From Pseudo-nitzschia pungens (lineage: Eukaryota > Bacillariophyta > Bacillariophyceae > Bacillariales > Bacillariaceae), in the NCBI GenBank assembly GCA_037355855.1, contig CM074769.1, forward strand, positions 496,001-560,000: a stretch of DNA of 64,000 nt, read 5' to 3'. The translations under genes and the position numbers were made by a program. Every line of letters begins with the position of its first letter. Position 1 is the stretch's first letter. The notes below the pieces were generated by a model. That model was not told where the DNA came from, ran no database searches, and saw nothing but the letters and a program-made list of their open reading frames with translations. Shown here piece by piece: positions 12,243 to 23,477 of the stretch.

Positions 12243-13225
12243 GTGTGAGAATGAATGCATTTGGTACAGTCGGCAGCATGCTGCGTTCTAGGTGATGTGA
12301 TGCATATGAAGAAGAACATGTAATGTAATTTAAGTCTTGGATGGAGTACACGTACGTTAAGTCTACACAACTGCCGCTGAATGAGAGAAGGGACTACTAG
12401 TAGTTCAACAATGTAATTTGTATTCATGTGTCTTTCTGTTACTCCTGGACACCCGATAGCACTGGAATCCCAACGTTAGTAGGTCTTCTAGGAAGCGCCA
12501 TTGTGTCATTTTCATCTGCAACGGTGCTCTTCTGCTTACGGGGAACTGTGTCTCGTGTTCTTCCACTACTACTAGTGCTAGTAGTAATATCACATTCACT
12601 ACTAGTAGTAGTAGTATTACTAGCACTCCTGGTGTATTGTTATCCTTGTTACTACTATTACTACTACTAGTAGTACTACTACTGCTGATTTCTTGGATTT
12701 ATTTTGCTTTCAGAATTGCATCACATTTAGCATACTATGTATTAACCTTACTGTACTGAATCGTGAATTTATGTTTCATTTGTACTAGTTGTTTGAGCTC
12801 AGAGGAGTTCCATCGAGTTACCACTCCTTTTGAGTATTGCATCCCATCCATAGTACTAGCAGTAAGTTACAAGTTGCTCAGCAGAAGACGGGCCTGACAA
12901 CCTAATGATAATAGTAGTATGATAGAAGTAATTACTGTAATCTTACTTCGCAAACGTATGATGCTTCACATCCGTCGTAGAACTTCGTTCTGGTACAAAG
13001 CAAGTTTAAAATTCAAAAAACAGTCACGTTCATTGTTTTTGGAAATGTTTTGATCTCGCGTCACTTTCTCTTGCGGGTAACTTAAGATTACCATAAACTT
13101 ACCGGTACTAATCTTACTTGTAGTACATTCCGGTGCTCACAAAATCGCAACGAGACTCGTCAAGAGAGAAACACCGGCAAGAGCGAACGATACCCATCGC
13201 AACCCCCGAACCGACACTCTCGACC
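12243..13225. other. spacer with palindromic ACT/AGT microsatellite
   Basis: No supported gene. The spacer holds the trinucleotide repeat cluster listed separately and inverted copies of a GTAAGATTAC-like word near 13080-13120, just upstream of the Apc10 gene. Confidence 0.5.
12563..12685. repeat. ACT/AGT palindromic microsatellite cluster
   Basis: Blocks of CTA/ACT repeats pass through ACTAGT into AGT repeats, so the strands can fold as hairpins. The same pattern appears at 43395-43429, 47001-47026 and 52031-52049. Confidence 0.8.
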
Positions 13226-14486
13226 ATGAACGACGACGATCACCAGGAAGAAGGCTCGAGGGAAGTCGACGACGCCTCGGAAGCCGACGCCGACGACACC
13301 GCGGACGAAGAAGACCAGGGCGACGAGGGCACCGGTGAAGAGGTCGAAAACGGCCCCGGCTCTGTGCTGCCGATCCAGGCCGTATCGAACCTGGATTCTC
13401 TGTACGGGCTGCGAGAAATCGGGAAGGAAGCTCTCTGCTGGCAACTCAGCTCGGCCAAGCCCGGGAACGGCGTCGAGCAGATACGGGACCAAAGCACCGA
13501 CACGTATTGGCAGAGCGACGGAGTGTCGCAACCGCATCTCATCCAGGTGCATTTCGCTCGACGGGTCGCTATTTCACACATTTGCCTCTACCTGGATTTC
13601 AATTTAGGTTCGTGCCGAGTGCCGAATATTGAATATTGAATGTCGAATGTCGAATGTCGAATGGAAGAGACGATCTGGATTCTCTCTTTCTCGTCCGAGA
13701 CTCACTCGTTTTCTTTTGTTGCTGTTCGTCACATTGCATCGCGATCACGACTGTGCCAAATCCAAACTTCGCGTGACATCAGACGAGTGAGTTTGTTGAC
13801 CCGAATCCCTAAGCTCGTGTTTGATGAATCCTTTCGGCATCCTGATCCATTGTTTCTTCTGTTGTATCATTTGCGCGAGTGTAGGAGTTACACACCCAAG
13901 AATATCGAGGTGCACGTGGGAATGACAACGCAAGATCTCGTTCCCGCGATACACGCAGCATCGGTGGTCGAGCTGAACGAACCCGTCGGGTGGTGCATCA
14001 TTCCCCTGACGTCGCCTCCCGACCCTTTGGACGACATTTTGGAGGATCTCACGGAATCCGGGATACCGCGGTCGAGACGAATCGTACGGACCCACCTGGT
14101 TCAAATCGAAATTTGCTCGATGCACCAAAATGGTCGAGACACCCACGTTCGGCAAGGTAAGCGAATCTGATATTGTTGGATGCATGCAGTTTGTTCATCT
14201 TCTCTCGAAGAGGAGCAACGGGAGGAGTAGGGCGACCATTTCGTACGAAGAATGAGTTTCGTGGCTACTAGTACTCAGCGCTGCCTTTTTTCGTTCGTTC
14301 TCTCTCTTCAAAAATGCCAACAACGATGTTTCGAAAGTGCAACTATACGGTCCCAGGACCACAATGAGCACGTTACAAAGCGATCCGTCCCATGATGTAA
14401 TAAGCAACGAAGCAGAGATCAAAAAACGAAGCAGGGACGACGAATTCTCTACTATATCGATGTCACAATTCTCTGTTTTGCGGTAG
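13226..14486 (+). CDS. APC10: anaphase-promoting complex subunit 10 (Apc10/Doc1)
   Basis: The substrate-recognition partner of the APC/C ubiquitin ligase, which forms the D-box co-receptor with Cdc20/Cdh1. About 268 residues in three exons, roughly 13226-13611, 13885-14156 and 14338-14486. After an acidic N-terminus of about 50 residues comes the DOC domain: QIRDQSTDTYWQSDG, QPHLIQVHF and SYTPKNIEVHVG. ELNEPVGWCIIPL and NGRDTHVRQ follow, all diagnostic of this family. The product ends VLR, comparable to the Ile-Arg tail that docks on Cdc27/APC3. The first intron is uncertain: its acceptor TGTAG|G is good, but the best-looking donor (GTTCGT at 13608) is out of phase, and in-phase donors at 13612 or 13619 are weak. 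The start at 13226 is the first ATG in frame. Confidence 0.85.
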
Positions 14487-15512
14487 TCGTACCCTGTCGC
14501 GCGTTGGAAGTGACCAGCGCCTCTGCAGACGGCATCGATCACAGACAACGACCCGAGACACGCCGATTTGGGATTTGCGCAACGCAGGGAGTGCAAATAA
14601 TTGAGTGATACAACAACGCAAGAACTCGCGAAGCTTCGTAGCGAAGGAAACATCATTCTGCTTGGTTCAGACGCACTCTTATTGGGTTATGGGGTGTAAG
14701 ATTCCGTTTCGGTTTGCAAGTGAGCTCCTTGATACCCTCCTCAACAAGTAAATACGATAATCAAAGACCTTGAGCTCTCTGATCGAAATTTTTCGCCCAG
14801 AGCGATTTTTCCTTGTACGATAATATATATATGTGTGTTCTGCCGACCCGTGGATCATTGAACTTCATCTTGATGCAGTCCCAAAGCCCACTAATACCCC
14901 CCCCCCCCCTGCTGATTGATATGCAAAAATACAGGGAGTATATTGCATACATAATGGGAAGATGCTACAGTACTTCGTAACTGAGAGGCAGACTTGCCAA
15001 CCTAGTAGTTGTGAGAATAGTAGAAGGGATATCTATCCCGCTCTTTCCAAATCTTGTTAGTATCTATTGTAGCTCATGGGATGTTCCAATTATCGCTAGA
15101 CCCAAAGAATGCTCATGGAAACACAATGAGTTAGTTCAGGTTGTCCTTCATCCCTGAATGTGCGATGAACGGGGATCAGCGTGTATTGTCTCATAGCTTA
15201 CAGTACGTATTATCATAATACGAAGTAATAATATTGTTCGCGTCTGTCGTGACTGGGAAGTCGCGACTCAGACATCAAACACACCACACAAAACTGTCGA
15301 GAAACTCGAATGAAAAACTCCCGACAATTCTGAAAAATGGAACCGAAAGACCTTTCCTCCTTCCACATACGAGTACCGGTATTACAAGAGTTCATCCCTG
15401 ACAAGGAACCCAAACAGACCGCGGCACGGATCTCTCCCTCCGGTTTGCTTTCCTTTGGCTCGCAGCAAACGACGACCCTAACCAGCAGCATGAGAAAGAC
15501 CAAAACGTTGCG
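14487..15512. other. spacer, no supported gene
   Basis: Nothing coding is supported. It contains a run of 13 C at 14897-14909 and the 5' leader of the 965-residue gene. Confidence 0.5.
14897..14909. repeat. poly(C) tract
   Basis: Thirteen consecutive C residues in intergenic DNA. Confidence 0.85.
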
Positions 15513-18410
15513 ATGAGTTTCAACGAGTTCGACGACTCTTCTCCTGCGGCAACAAGGAGCGCGACGGGGCGGCGCCAGCAGTATTATCAGCAATTGGGAG
15601 CACCGACTCTGATTTACGAAGGATGCCGACGGGACCATTTTTCGTTTCGTCCCGGGTGGAACAAAATTGCGATCGACAACGCAACCGATATGCACCAAGC
15701 GATCAAGAGAAGGAATCGCCCCAAGGCACGCTGGCAGTATTCCCTCGATGTTCACCAAATCGACTCCGTCTTGGTTCCCGGCAGCGCCTACAAAAGGAAA
15801 CGAAGAAAAGGAAAAGGGAAAGCGAAAGCGAAAACCAAGCTCGTGTACGTGGCGGGGGATCGCTCGTCCGAGAGCGAGTCGGACAGCGAAAGCGACGAGC
15901 GCCACGGGACGCGAGGAGGGAGGACATTGTGGGTGGACCGGCAACAGCAGCGGAATCGACTCGCCATGTTGCTGGAGGACGATCGACGATTGAAACGACA
16001 CAAAAAGTGTCTCGAGAACTACGCAAAATACGAGCATCCGTACGCCAAAGGCAAATTGATTCGACGCGATCGAAAAACGAAAACGCTGCGAATGGATTCG
16101 GAAACGCACCTGACGAGTCAGCAAGCATTTCGCATCGCGCACGCGGTGGATTCCGATCCGTCGTATCTGGCTCCGTTTGATCCGGACAGCATCAACGAAA
16201 CCGTCAACGACACCGGTGCCGAGACAACTCCGAAAGGTCGCGCGCGCGGCTTTCGAAGGAAGGTCCCGTTCGATGATCCGCGAGAGAGACATCTCCAGGG
16301 AAATGCCCTCTTGACGATCCCCTGCCCGTGCCGTTCGTGCTCTAGGGGTGCGCGGGGCTACGTGCTCGTGCACGCAAAGGGGGATTGTTTGGAGCGTCTG
16401 TGTGTCAGCAACATAATTCCTCCCCTCGGACAAAGCAACGCGGGCGATGTCGGCAACGAAGACAAACGAGTTCATATGGATCGGAATTCGGTCGCGTCAC
16501 ACGCAAACGAGATATGTCTGGACGACACGATCCTCGAAATTCGACGGTGCGGAACGTGGCGAGGCGACAACCAAGAATGTCTGCTTAGCGTCAGGACCGG
16601 GACTCATGTCAGTGTTGTGAATCTCAGATGCAAAAGACCCGACTGGGCAACACAACAGCAGTCCGATCCCGGAACATCGATCTGTTGCGGGTGCTACGTT
16701 TTGAGAGAAATAGAGCGGTTGGATCTGAGATCGTTCTCCCCGAAACTACCGTCGTTTCACCCCGTGTCGCTTGCGTCACATCCCCGGTATGGCAATGCCT
16801 TTGCTCCTTCTAGGTTTGCATTCGTGAGTCATTCGGTGGGTTGTTCGGGGTCCACGTCTCACAATGTCATTCACAGCTGCGTCGTCGGAGCGGAAAGGGT
16901 CACCACAAGCAGACACGACATTAGCAACCTCAGAAGCATCTCATCGATCGATTTCAGCAACCAAAATCCAATGTGCTTGTGGTCTGCAGCGTCATCGTAC
17001 ATTCGCCCAGCGTTGGCGCCCGGGTGCGTCGCAAAAGTGAACAAGCTGGCAAAGTGTCCGTTTGGGCTCGGTAGCTCCTTGTTTTCGATTGACTTGAGAC
17101 ACAACTCGGGAACCTTTCAGTGGAGCCCCAGCGCGGAAGAAATGGTGACAGAGGGTGTTCATTCCATCAATGGAATATCGACGGACTGGACTCGAGAAAA
17201 CGTGGTGTATGTAACTTCTTCCTCTGCCGGAAAAACGTGGGAAATCGACGGAAGAATGCCTTGTCGGGCAGTGAATACTTGGTCCCTCACCAGTATTTGT
17301 GAAGAGTACAGAAACATCACTGTTCCTCAAAAGTCGTTTTACGGCGAGCCGTGTCTGCTCACTAGACCACTCCCATTGCGCGGTGAAGCTTACACGTACA
17401 GTGAACGATGCAGATCGACCGATAACCCTGATCCACCTCTGATAAAGGTAGATACGGACCCGAGAGCCAACGGAATCCATCTGTTCCAAAAGCCTTTGCG
17501 AAAACCAAGGTTTCAAACAGATAGCTTAGAATGTATCGGGGCAGCGGGATTGGATACAACCGACACCTCTAGCATCGCGACAAGTTCCTATTTTGATTTG
17601 ACGGATGTCTCGGCGGACACGTTCATTTGTGGTGTATCAAGCATAAGACTCCCGTTGAGTCAGTTCGTAGGCACAGAGGAGAATATTTGGTCCCAATATC
17701 TCGAACAAGAGCTCAATGTGCTGTGCACACTGACCATGGACAACAACGGTGATATATACTCACACTCGTTGCTCGAATGCAACGACAAGACTACGATTCC
17801 GGACAACTGCCGTCGATTTGACGGCTTGCCTATCGGCACGAGAGCGATAACGATTCCGGAAGAAATCGATGGGAGAACGAAATTTCTAGCGAATGGTCAC
17901 TGGAAACAAACCGGTGGCATGAATCTGAATCTCTTTTTGAGCAATGTGTACCCGGCTCCTCGCGGTGCAATGATCACCCATGAACACGACAGCAACGACA
18001 GCAACGTGGGCAAGAGCATTCTTTTCCACAATTCCAAACACAAAAAGATCGACGACGGTGCCGCAGTGATTCAAATAAGCGAACAGCCTTGCAAACCAGG
18101 TTTGGTCATAAGCAGCGAAGACGGCAACGGGCATCGCAACGAGATGATCAAACGGGACGGGGATCACCGCACTTTGATAATGCCAAATTCTCATGCAGAG
18201 GGTATGCAAAAAAGAACCATGGTTTACGCCGGGAAAAATAGTTACGATAGCGATGACAGTGATGGTATAGTCGGGGTGCGCACGGGTGCAAGCGAGAGCG
18301 TCCGAAGATCGGACCTTTCTAGAGAAATAATCCAAAATACTCTGGAAAAGTGGGAAGATACAGCCTCCGAACAAGAATCATCCGACGAGTCTGATGAATC
18401 CGATTTCTAG
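15513..18410 (+). CDS. uncharacterised 965-residue protein, probably nuclear
   Basis: I do not recognise this protein. It is one uninterrupted frame of 965 codons starting at an ATG preceded by AACGTTGCG. A basic cluster near residues 90-107 (KRKRRKGKGKAKAKTK) looks like a nuclear localisation signal, followed by an acidic Ser/Glu stretch. A Cys cluster (CPCRSC) lies near residue 270 and another (CCGCY) near 390. The central third (about 400-700) alternates hydrophobic strands and Trp/Ser-Ile motifs (WSAASSY, FSIDLRHNSGTFQWS, VYVTSSSAGKTWEIDG). It reads like irregular beta-propeller blades. The last 60 residues are acidic and Ser-rich. A divergent propeller protein such as a Pol I factor (TAF1C/Rrn6 type) is one guess, with no decisive motif. 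The opposite strand is open over 15213-16475 but is treated as a shadow. Confidence 0.7.
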   Translation: MSFNEFDDSSPAATRSATGRRQQYYQQLGAPTLIYEGCRRDHFSFRPGWNKIAIDNATDMHQAIKRRNRPKARWQYSLDVHQIDSVLVPGSAYKRKRRKGKGKAKAKTKLVYVAGDRSSESESDSESDERHGTRGGRTLWVDRQQQRNRLAMLLEDDRRLKRHKKCLENYAKYEHPYAKGKLIRRDRKTKTLRMDSETHLTSQQAFRIAHAVDSDPSYLAPFDPDSINETVNDTGAETTPKGRARGFRRKVPFDDPRERHLQGNALLTIPCPCRSCSRGARGYVLVHAKGDCLERLCVSNIIPPLGQSNAGDVGNEDKRVHMDRNSVASHANEICLDDTILEIRRCGTWRGDNQECLLSVRTGTHVSVVNLRCKRPDWATQQQSDPGTSICCGCYVLREIERLDLRSFSPKLPSFHPVSLASHPRYGNAFAPSRFAFVSHSVGCSGSTSHNVIHSCVVGAERVTTSRHDISNLRSISSIDFSNQNPMCLWSAASSYIRPALAPGCVAKVNKLAKCPFGLGSSLFSIDLRHNSGTFQWSPSAEEMVTEGVHSINGISTDWTRENVVYVTSSSAGKTWEIDGRMPCRAVNTWSLTSICEEYRNITVPQKSFYGEPCLLTRPLPLRGEAYTYSERCRSTDNPDPPLIKVDTDPRANGIHLFQKPLRKPRFQTDSLECIGAAGLDTTDTSSIATSSYFDLTDVSADTFICGVSSIRLPLSQFVGTEENIWSQYLEQELNVLCTLTMDNNGDIYSHSLLECNDKTTIPDNCRRFDGLPIGTRAITIPEEIDGRTKFLANGHWKQTGGMNLNLFLSNVYPAPRGAMITHEHDSNDSNVGKSILFHNSKHKKIDDGAAVIQISEQPCKPGLVISSEDGNGHRNEMIKRDGDHRTLIMPNSHAEGMQKRTMVYAGKNSYDSDDSDGIVGVRTGASESVRRSDLSREIIQNTLEKWEDTASEQESSDESDESDF

Positions 18411-18648
18411 ATTTCCCCAGTACCGTACCAGAGAAAAAACTTTTAGAACTAGTACTAGTTGGGACTCATTCTACCAAGGTGACCTCTCGATTATGATTGT
18501 GTTATTATACGTGTAGGTGATTTCTAGTTTTTAATTTCTATTTCGCATTTCTTCTGGTCGGAGCTACTCCAAGATAAAAGACGGGATTCTCTAAGATTCT
18601 ATCCGTCCATACCTGTGGTCGACCGGTTGTTTCGTTACCTGGTCGGTG

Positions 18649-21570
18649 TTAGGACGCGCTTGAAATGTTGAGACAAGTCGCGGCCAATTCGACAGCTCTC
18701 TTCACGTGTTCGACCGAATAGCGATTGTCCAGACCAAGGACGTACTGCAACAATTCGAGTCGCAGACACGGAGAATGCATTCGATTCACGATCTCGTCGA
18801 TGGCAAGCAGGAATCGAATGTCACTAAAATCTGTGTTCTCTACTGCTTGATGAAGTTGTTGCGCAAAGGTTTTTCTATTCGAGATTGCCTTGCCACTAAC
18901 AAAGGCCATGAAACGAGAATCTTGGTCGACGGCAATTTCGAGGTCGTCCTGAGCCGCTCGTTGATTGCGCCACGAGGCAAGCCGGAACGCAATGTTTCGT
19001 TCACCCTGTTCGACCCATTCCTCAACGGCTTCCCAAGATTCCTTGGTTCGCTTCTTGGCACCTCCGTCTTGCATTGCCTTCAAAATCTGAGCTGCACCGA
19101 GGACCGCCAAGAGACCGTCCGAGTTGGTTGCTGATCGGAGGCGATCCGTATCAAGTGGCGGAGGAGGAGGTCGTGACACGGGAGTCTTTCTGGAACTATT
19201 TAAGCTCGTTGGACCATCCTTTCCTTCGTACTTGGTCAACATAGCACCCGAATCCAATCGCGGCTTTTGCTCATTGACCTTGACCTCTTCACTTGGTGTA
19301 TCAGTTGTCTCTTCTCCGTTTGTTATGGCTTTTGTTGCTTCCATTTCGTGGCCTTCTGACGACACCAAGGAATACAAAATGAGCAACTGTCTGGAAGTGT
19401 AATAGTCCGATGCTCGAACTGCAAGAAAGAAACGAGGGAAGAAGTTCCGTTGATCAGTGAGAATGAATGGAAGGAACGCGGTGAAACCAGGTTCCAATGA
19501 CTCGACGATGCACAGCACAATAGCAACGAATCCGTTGGTGCATCCATCAAGACGACACACGTTTCTAGAAAATATTGGATAACCGAGCCCGGATCTGACT
19601 TACCGGATGCCGCGAGTCCTTCGTTGACAATGTCCTGCAAGTTCGGACGCTCTCCACAACCTTCCCCTTGATAATGTTCTCCACCGTTTTTGTATTGCTT
19701 GTCCTGGATCATGGCATCTCTCAGGATCTGAGCCACGCTCTCGTCCGTGGCGCCAAAGCCACCCGCGATGCGAGCGAGTTCCTCCGTCGTGAGCGTTTCT
19801 CGCATCTTGTCGTCGAGGTCGATCAGCTCCTCGAGCTTGGTCTGCATGCAATCCGGATCCGTGTTTGTGATCCTCGTCTTGTGGGCGATCAGCGAGTTCT
19901 GAAACGGATTCAGCTTGCCGGGCGGCGACCCTCAGCAGCTCGTGCTGGAGCGGTTCGGTCAGGACCCGGACCCTCGTGTCCGACGCGATCATCAGGAGCG
20001 GCAGGCCCCCCGCGTGCTGCTCTCCAAAGGCGTGCATCAGACGCGCCCGCGTGCGGAGCAACGAAAACAGATGCCCGAACGAGGCGGTCCGGCAAAAGAG
20101 AGCCACCGGCAATCCGACACCGTTCTCGAAGGACCGTTCGTCGCTCGACAGGAGCCTTCCCCCGGCGGCGGTTCGCCCGCGGCCCCCCACCCGCAGGAAC
20201 ACCTCGTTGTAGGGAACGGTCTTGAGACCGCCCCGGACCACGCGGCCCCCGACGACGTAATCGGTCTTGCTCACGTAGTCGTCGTTCATCGTTCGCAGTT
20301 CGGACAGGGGCACGAGGGCTTCTTCTCTTCCGTTGATGAGATTGCCTCGTTCGTCAATGTTGAACTCGGTCTTGGCCGAATATCCCGAGGGCCAGCTCCA
20401 GGTCTTGCTGGTTTTTGCGGCTTCGTCTTCCGACTCGTCGTCCCGGAAAGTCGGCAGCGCAAACACGCATCCCGTCGTGTAGTTCGACGTGGTGCCGTAG
20501 GCGCGCATCTTGATCCCCCCGCTCGGCAGCAGGGTCGTCGACGTGAAAAAGCAGTTGTAGGGAAAGTCACCGGAGGTTCTCTCGTCGGAGTCGTCGCCGG
20601 CGGAGCCGTGGTGCGGTGCGATATCGTCTCGCTCGGTCCGATGTTCTTCACCGTTCCGCGGGGGCTTCGTCGTCTTGAACCGTTTCAGAAAGGACGTCCA
20701 TTCGGTGTTTTGAATCGTCTTTACGGTAGCGCGTTGATCCATTAGCATTCGATAGACTTCCTTTTCGGCCTCGGTCCAGTGCTCTTCTCGCTGGCTTTCT
20801 TGGGACGAAATGAGTGGTTCGAACTCGTCGTTCCTTCCGAGCTGCAAACGTGGCAAGGGGACCACTTGCGGCTGGAAACCCTTGATGTCCACCGAGTAGG
20901 TGTTGCTCCCGTGAACAATGTCGTCCAGCAGCAAGGATTCCGGCGGTGGCGATGATCCATACGGACCAGAGTCTTTCGATCCGTCGTTGTGAGAATCGTC
21001 GTCTTTCGTTTCTTTGCTGCTTGTTCCAAAGGAACGGGGGACGTAGTAGTTGTCGGATTCGCTTTCGGCTCGTCTGCGATGCGGATGCTCGGCCGGCGGA
21101 GCCGAGGGACGATCCGATAGGAACGGAGAGTTCCCGGGAACACTCCGGGGTTCGGGCTTGGAAACCGAGTCCAACAGAATGGAAGCGACTTCTCGCTCCT
21201 TCTCGATCTCGTTCTCGGTCGCGCCAACCCTGTGCGCGGTTTCGCGAAAGACAATGGACCGAGCGTTCTCGTGGTACACCAAGACGGGCGGGGGCAACGA
21301 GCCAACCGAGTTTGTCCTGTGTTTCTGTCTCGATCCGCTGTGGCGAGAAGACAAGGATGGTGATCTGCTGCGATGGGGGTGGGTGGAAGAACTCCAGGTG
21401 CTGCTCGCCTGGCTGCTGTTGTCGTCCGACTGCCAATGGTCGTCGTTGTGAGAGGAGACGTCCGAAGCTATCGAACAAGATCCGGAACCCGGCTTGGAGG
21501 ATCTCGCTGCTTCGCCACCCACGGATCGTTGAATGCAATTCGCATTCGCATTCGAATTCGCATTCATCAT
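18649..21570 (-). CDS. uncharacterised ~911-residue protein with an internal frame break
   Basis: Function is not recognised. The frame starts at 21570 (MMNANSNAN) and has a long Ser/Arg-rich disordered N-terminus (about 1-260). A compact region follows: EAEKEVYRMLMDQRATVKTI, NCFFTSTTLLPSGGIKMRAY, then VPYNEVFLRVGGRGR and LLSSDERSFENGVGLPVALF. At about 19912-19930 the reading frame must change: upstream frame gives HELLRVAAR, and the sensible downstream frame begins KLNPFQNSLIAHKTRI. Dropping one base there joins them. A GTAAGT...TTGCAG intron (19603-19419) then leads to the last exon, 19418-18649, helical throughout and ending ATCLNISSAS. The extra base may be a sequencing error, a real frameshift allele, or part of a splice not recognised by me. 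Confidence 0.65.
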
Positions 21571-22566
21571 TGTCGAAGGTTCAAAGTTTCAAGGTGCGAG
21601 AGCAGTGATTAAAAGTCTACCGAATGCAATTGGAGCGATTTGGAAGAATGAGTGAGTCAGTCAGTCAAACCTATGTTGTTCCACTGCCCCCCCTGGCTCT
21701 GTGTGCGTAAGATTACGATGCGTTGTGAAACTGCGTTCGATTGGTGGATCATTCAGAGTGAAAAACGCTACAGTAAACAGTAATTGATGGAGTTTCACGC
21801 TGGAACAGCTATTATTATCCAGCTCCTCGATCCTCGAAGATAGTGATGTGATGTGTGTTTTCTGAGAAGACACCAAAAACGAATCAGTAGCCATCTGCTG
21901 TCTATTGAAGTAATTGATTTGTGCGTTGATCGCGACTCGAGAACAATTCTAAGAATGTATTGTTTTCAGCGTACGTACAACTAAATCGAATATGTTCTTC
22001 AGAGAAGATGATTGACTCCAGTGGGTAAGTTTTACCGTATGTTGCCAAGACGACGTAAACCTTACTTGTACTAGTATTATTATTATTATTTTTTGAACTT
22101 GTGCAAGTATGTGACCTCTTGTTATTCATCGCCAGTTTCTTTGCAGTTTCGGACAAATGTTGTGTTGAGCTATGATCCTACCGGTATGATCATCTATGAC
22201 AAGGTATGGTATGTTCCGCTACGTTCATCCAGATGTGTCACGTCATAGCCTTGCTGGTCTGTGCTTCGTTGCCCTGTGTTCGATAGAAGTTGTCTACCAA
22301 ACATCGTATCCCACAATTCGAAATCGGTTTCGGACTTTTCCCAAGAATCAATCATCGAGAATCATCTGAAATCTGGTAGTATTTGAGAATGACACTGCTG
22401 AATCGCACATGTGCGAGCGATGCACAAGACACCAAGGCCTGTCAATGATAATCTGATCCATACGGTTGCAAAAATGCCATAACCGTGCGTCTAGTATCCT
22501 TCTTCATCGATTCGGTTGAGTGAGTTGTCGACACGCACCGCACCGCACCGCGGATCGAACACCGTC
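21571..22566. other. divergent spacer, no supported gene
   Basis: Both flanking genes start here. An ATT/TTA run lies near 22074-22092, and GTAAG/CTTAC-type words occur near 22025-22065. No credible coding region. Confidence 0.5.
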
Positions 22567-23446
22567 ATGAAGCAACACAACGCCGCCTCGTCGGATGGGA
22601 GAAACTGCTGGGGCAGCGCTCGGGAGCGAGAACGCATGAGAGCTCGTTTCAATATCCGCCAGAGAGTCAACAATGATTCCGCCGCGGTCTCGGTGCCACT
22701 CGTATCGGAGCCGTCGCGGCCGGCGGAGAGTGCCGCAATCCCGATCCCGATCCAAGCGTGCGGCGACGAAACGATTTCCAAATACCTGTCCTACATACGG
22801 CGGGGGGACCGATCCAAATTTTCCACGACGTTCCTGGATCGGCACTTTTCGGTTCTTTCCGGTCGGCACCCCATCCGGCGTCACGTTCTCGAGGAACCCG
22901 AAACGCTCGGCGAAACACTGAGGGTGGCGGCAAAACTCCTCGGATCCGGCTACGCGAACGAGTTGTCGGGGCACATGGAATCCCTGTCGACGTTTACCCT
23001 CATGGAATACGCGGTGTGGCTGGGAAAACACAGCATTGTTTCGGGAATGCTGCACGGCGGCGTCAATCCGTGTCTGCGGGGCGATGTCCTTGGGTTCGTT
23101 CCCGGTTCGTTTGGAGGTGCCGAGCAAAAACAAAAACAACAATTGGCAGCGATCGGATCGAAGGTCTTGAAGCGCTTTTTCGATTCCTTTCCGTTGCGAC
23201 TTTCTACCTACATCGTGAAGAGAGTGGTACAAATGAGGATGATCCGTTCCGGAGATTCGCTCCTCGATGACGCCACCGAGGAAAATCGCGGATGCGATTC
23301 CCAAGATCTTGGAGCAAACCGAAACGATTCGAATGGCGATTCCAAAGCGGAAACATTGCACCAAGGCGACGGCAGTTTTCGCTGTCCCGTTTGCTGCGAG
23401 CGAGTGACGGTGCAACTCAAATTGCAGTTTGATCGCAGACCCGATG

Positions 23447-23477
<31 letters not shown>

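Noticed and set aside
12563..12685. CRISPR-like repeat array
   Set aside because: Units are 3-bp microsatellites without spacers; the host is eukaryotic.
15213..16475. 420-codon open frame on the minus strand
   Set aside because: It overlaps the 5' part of the 965-residue gene and reads as Arg/Phe/Val-rich shadow sequence with no domain.
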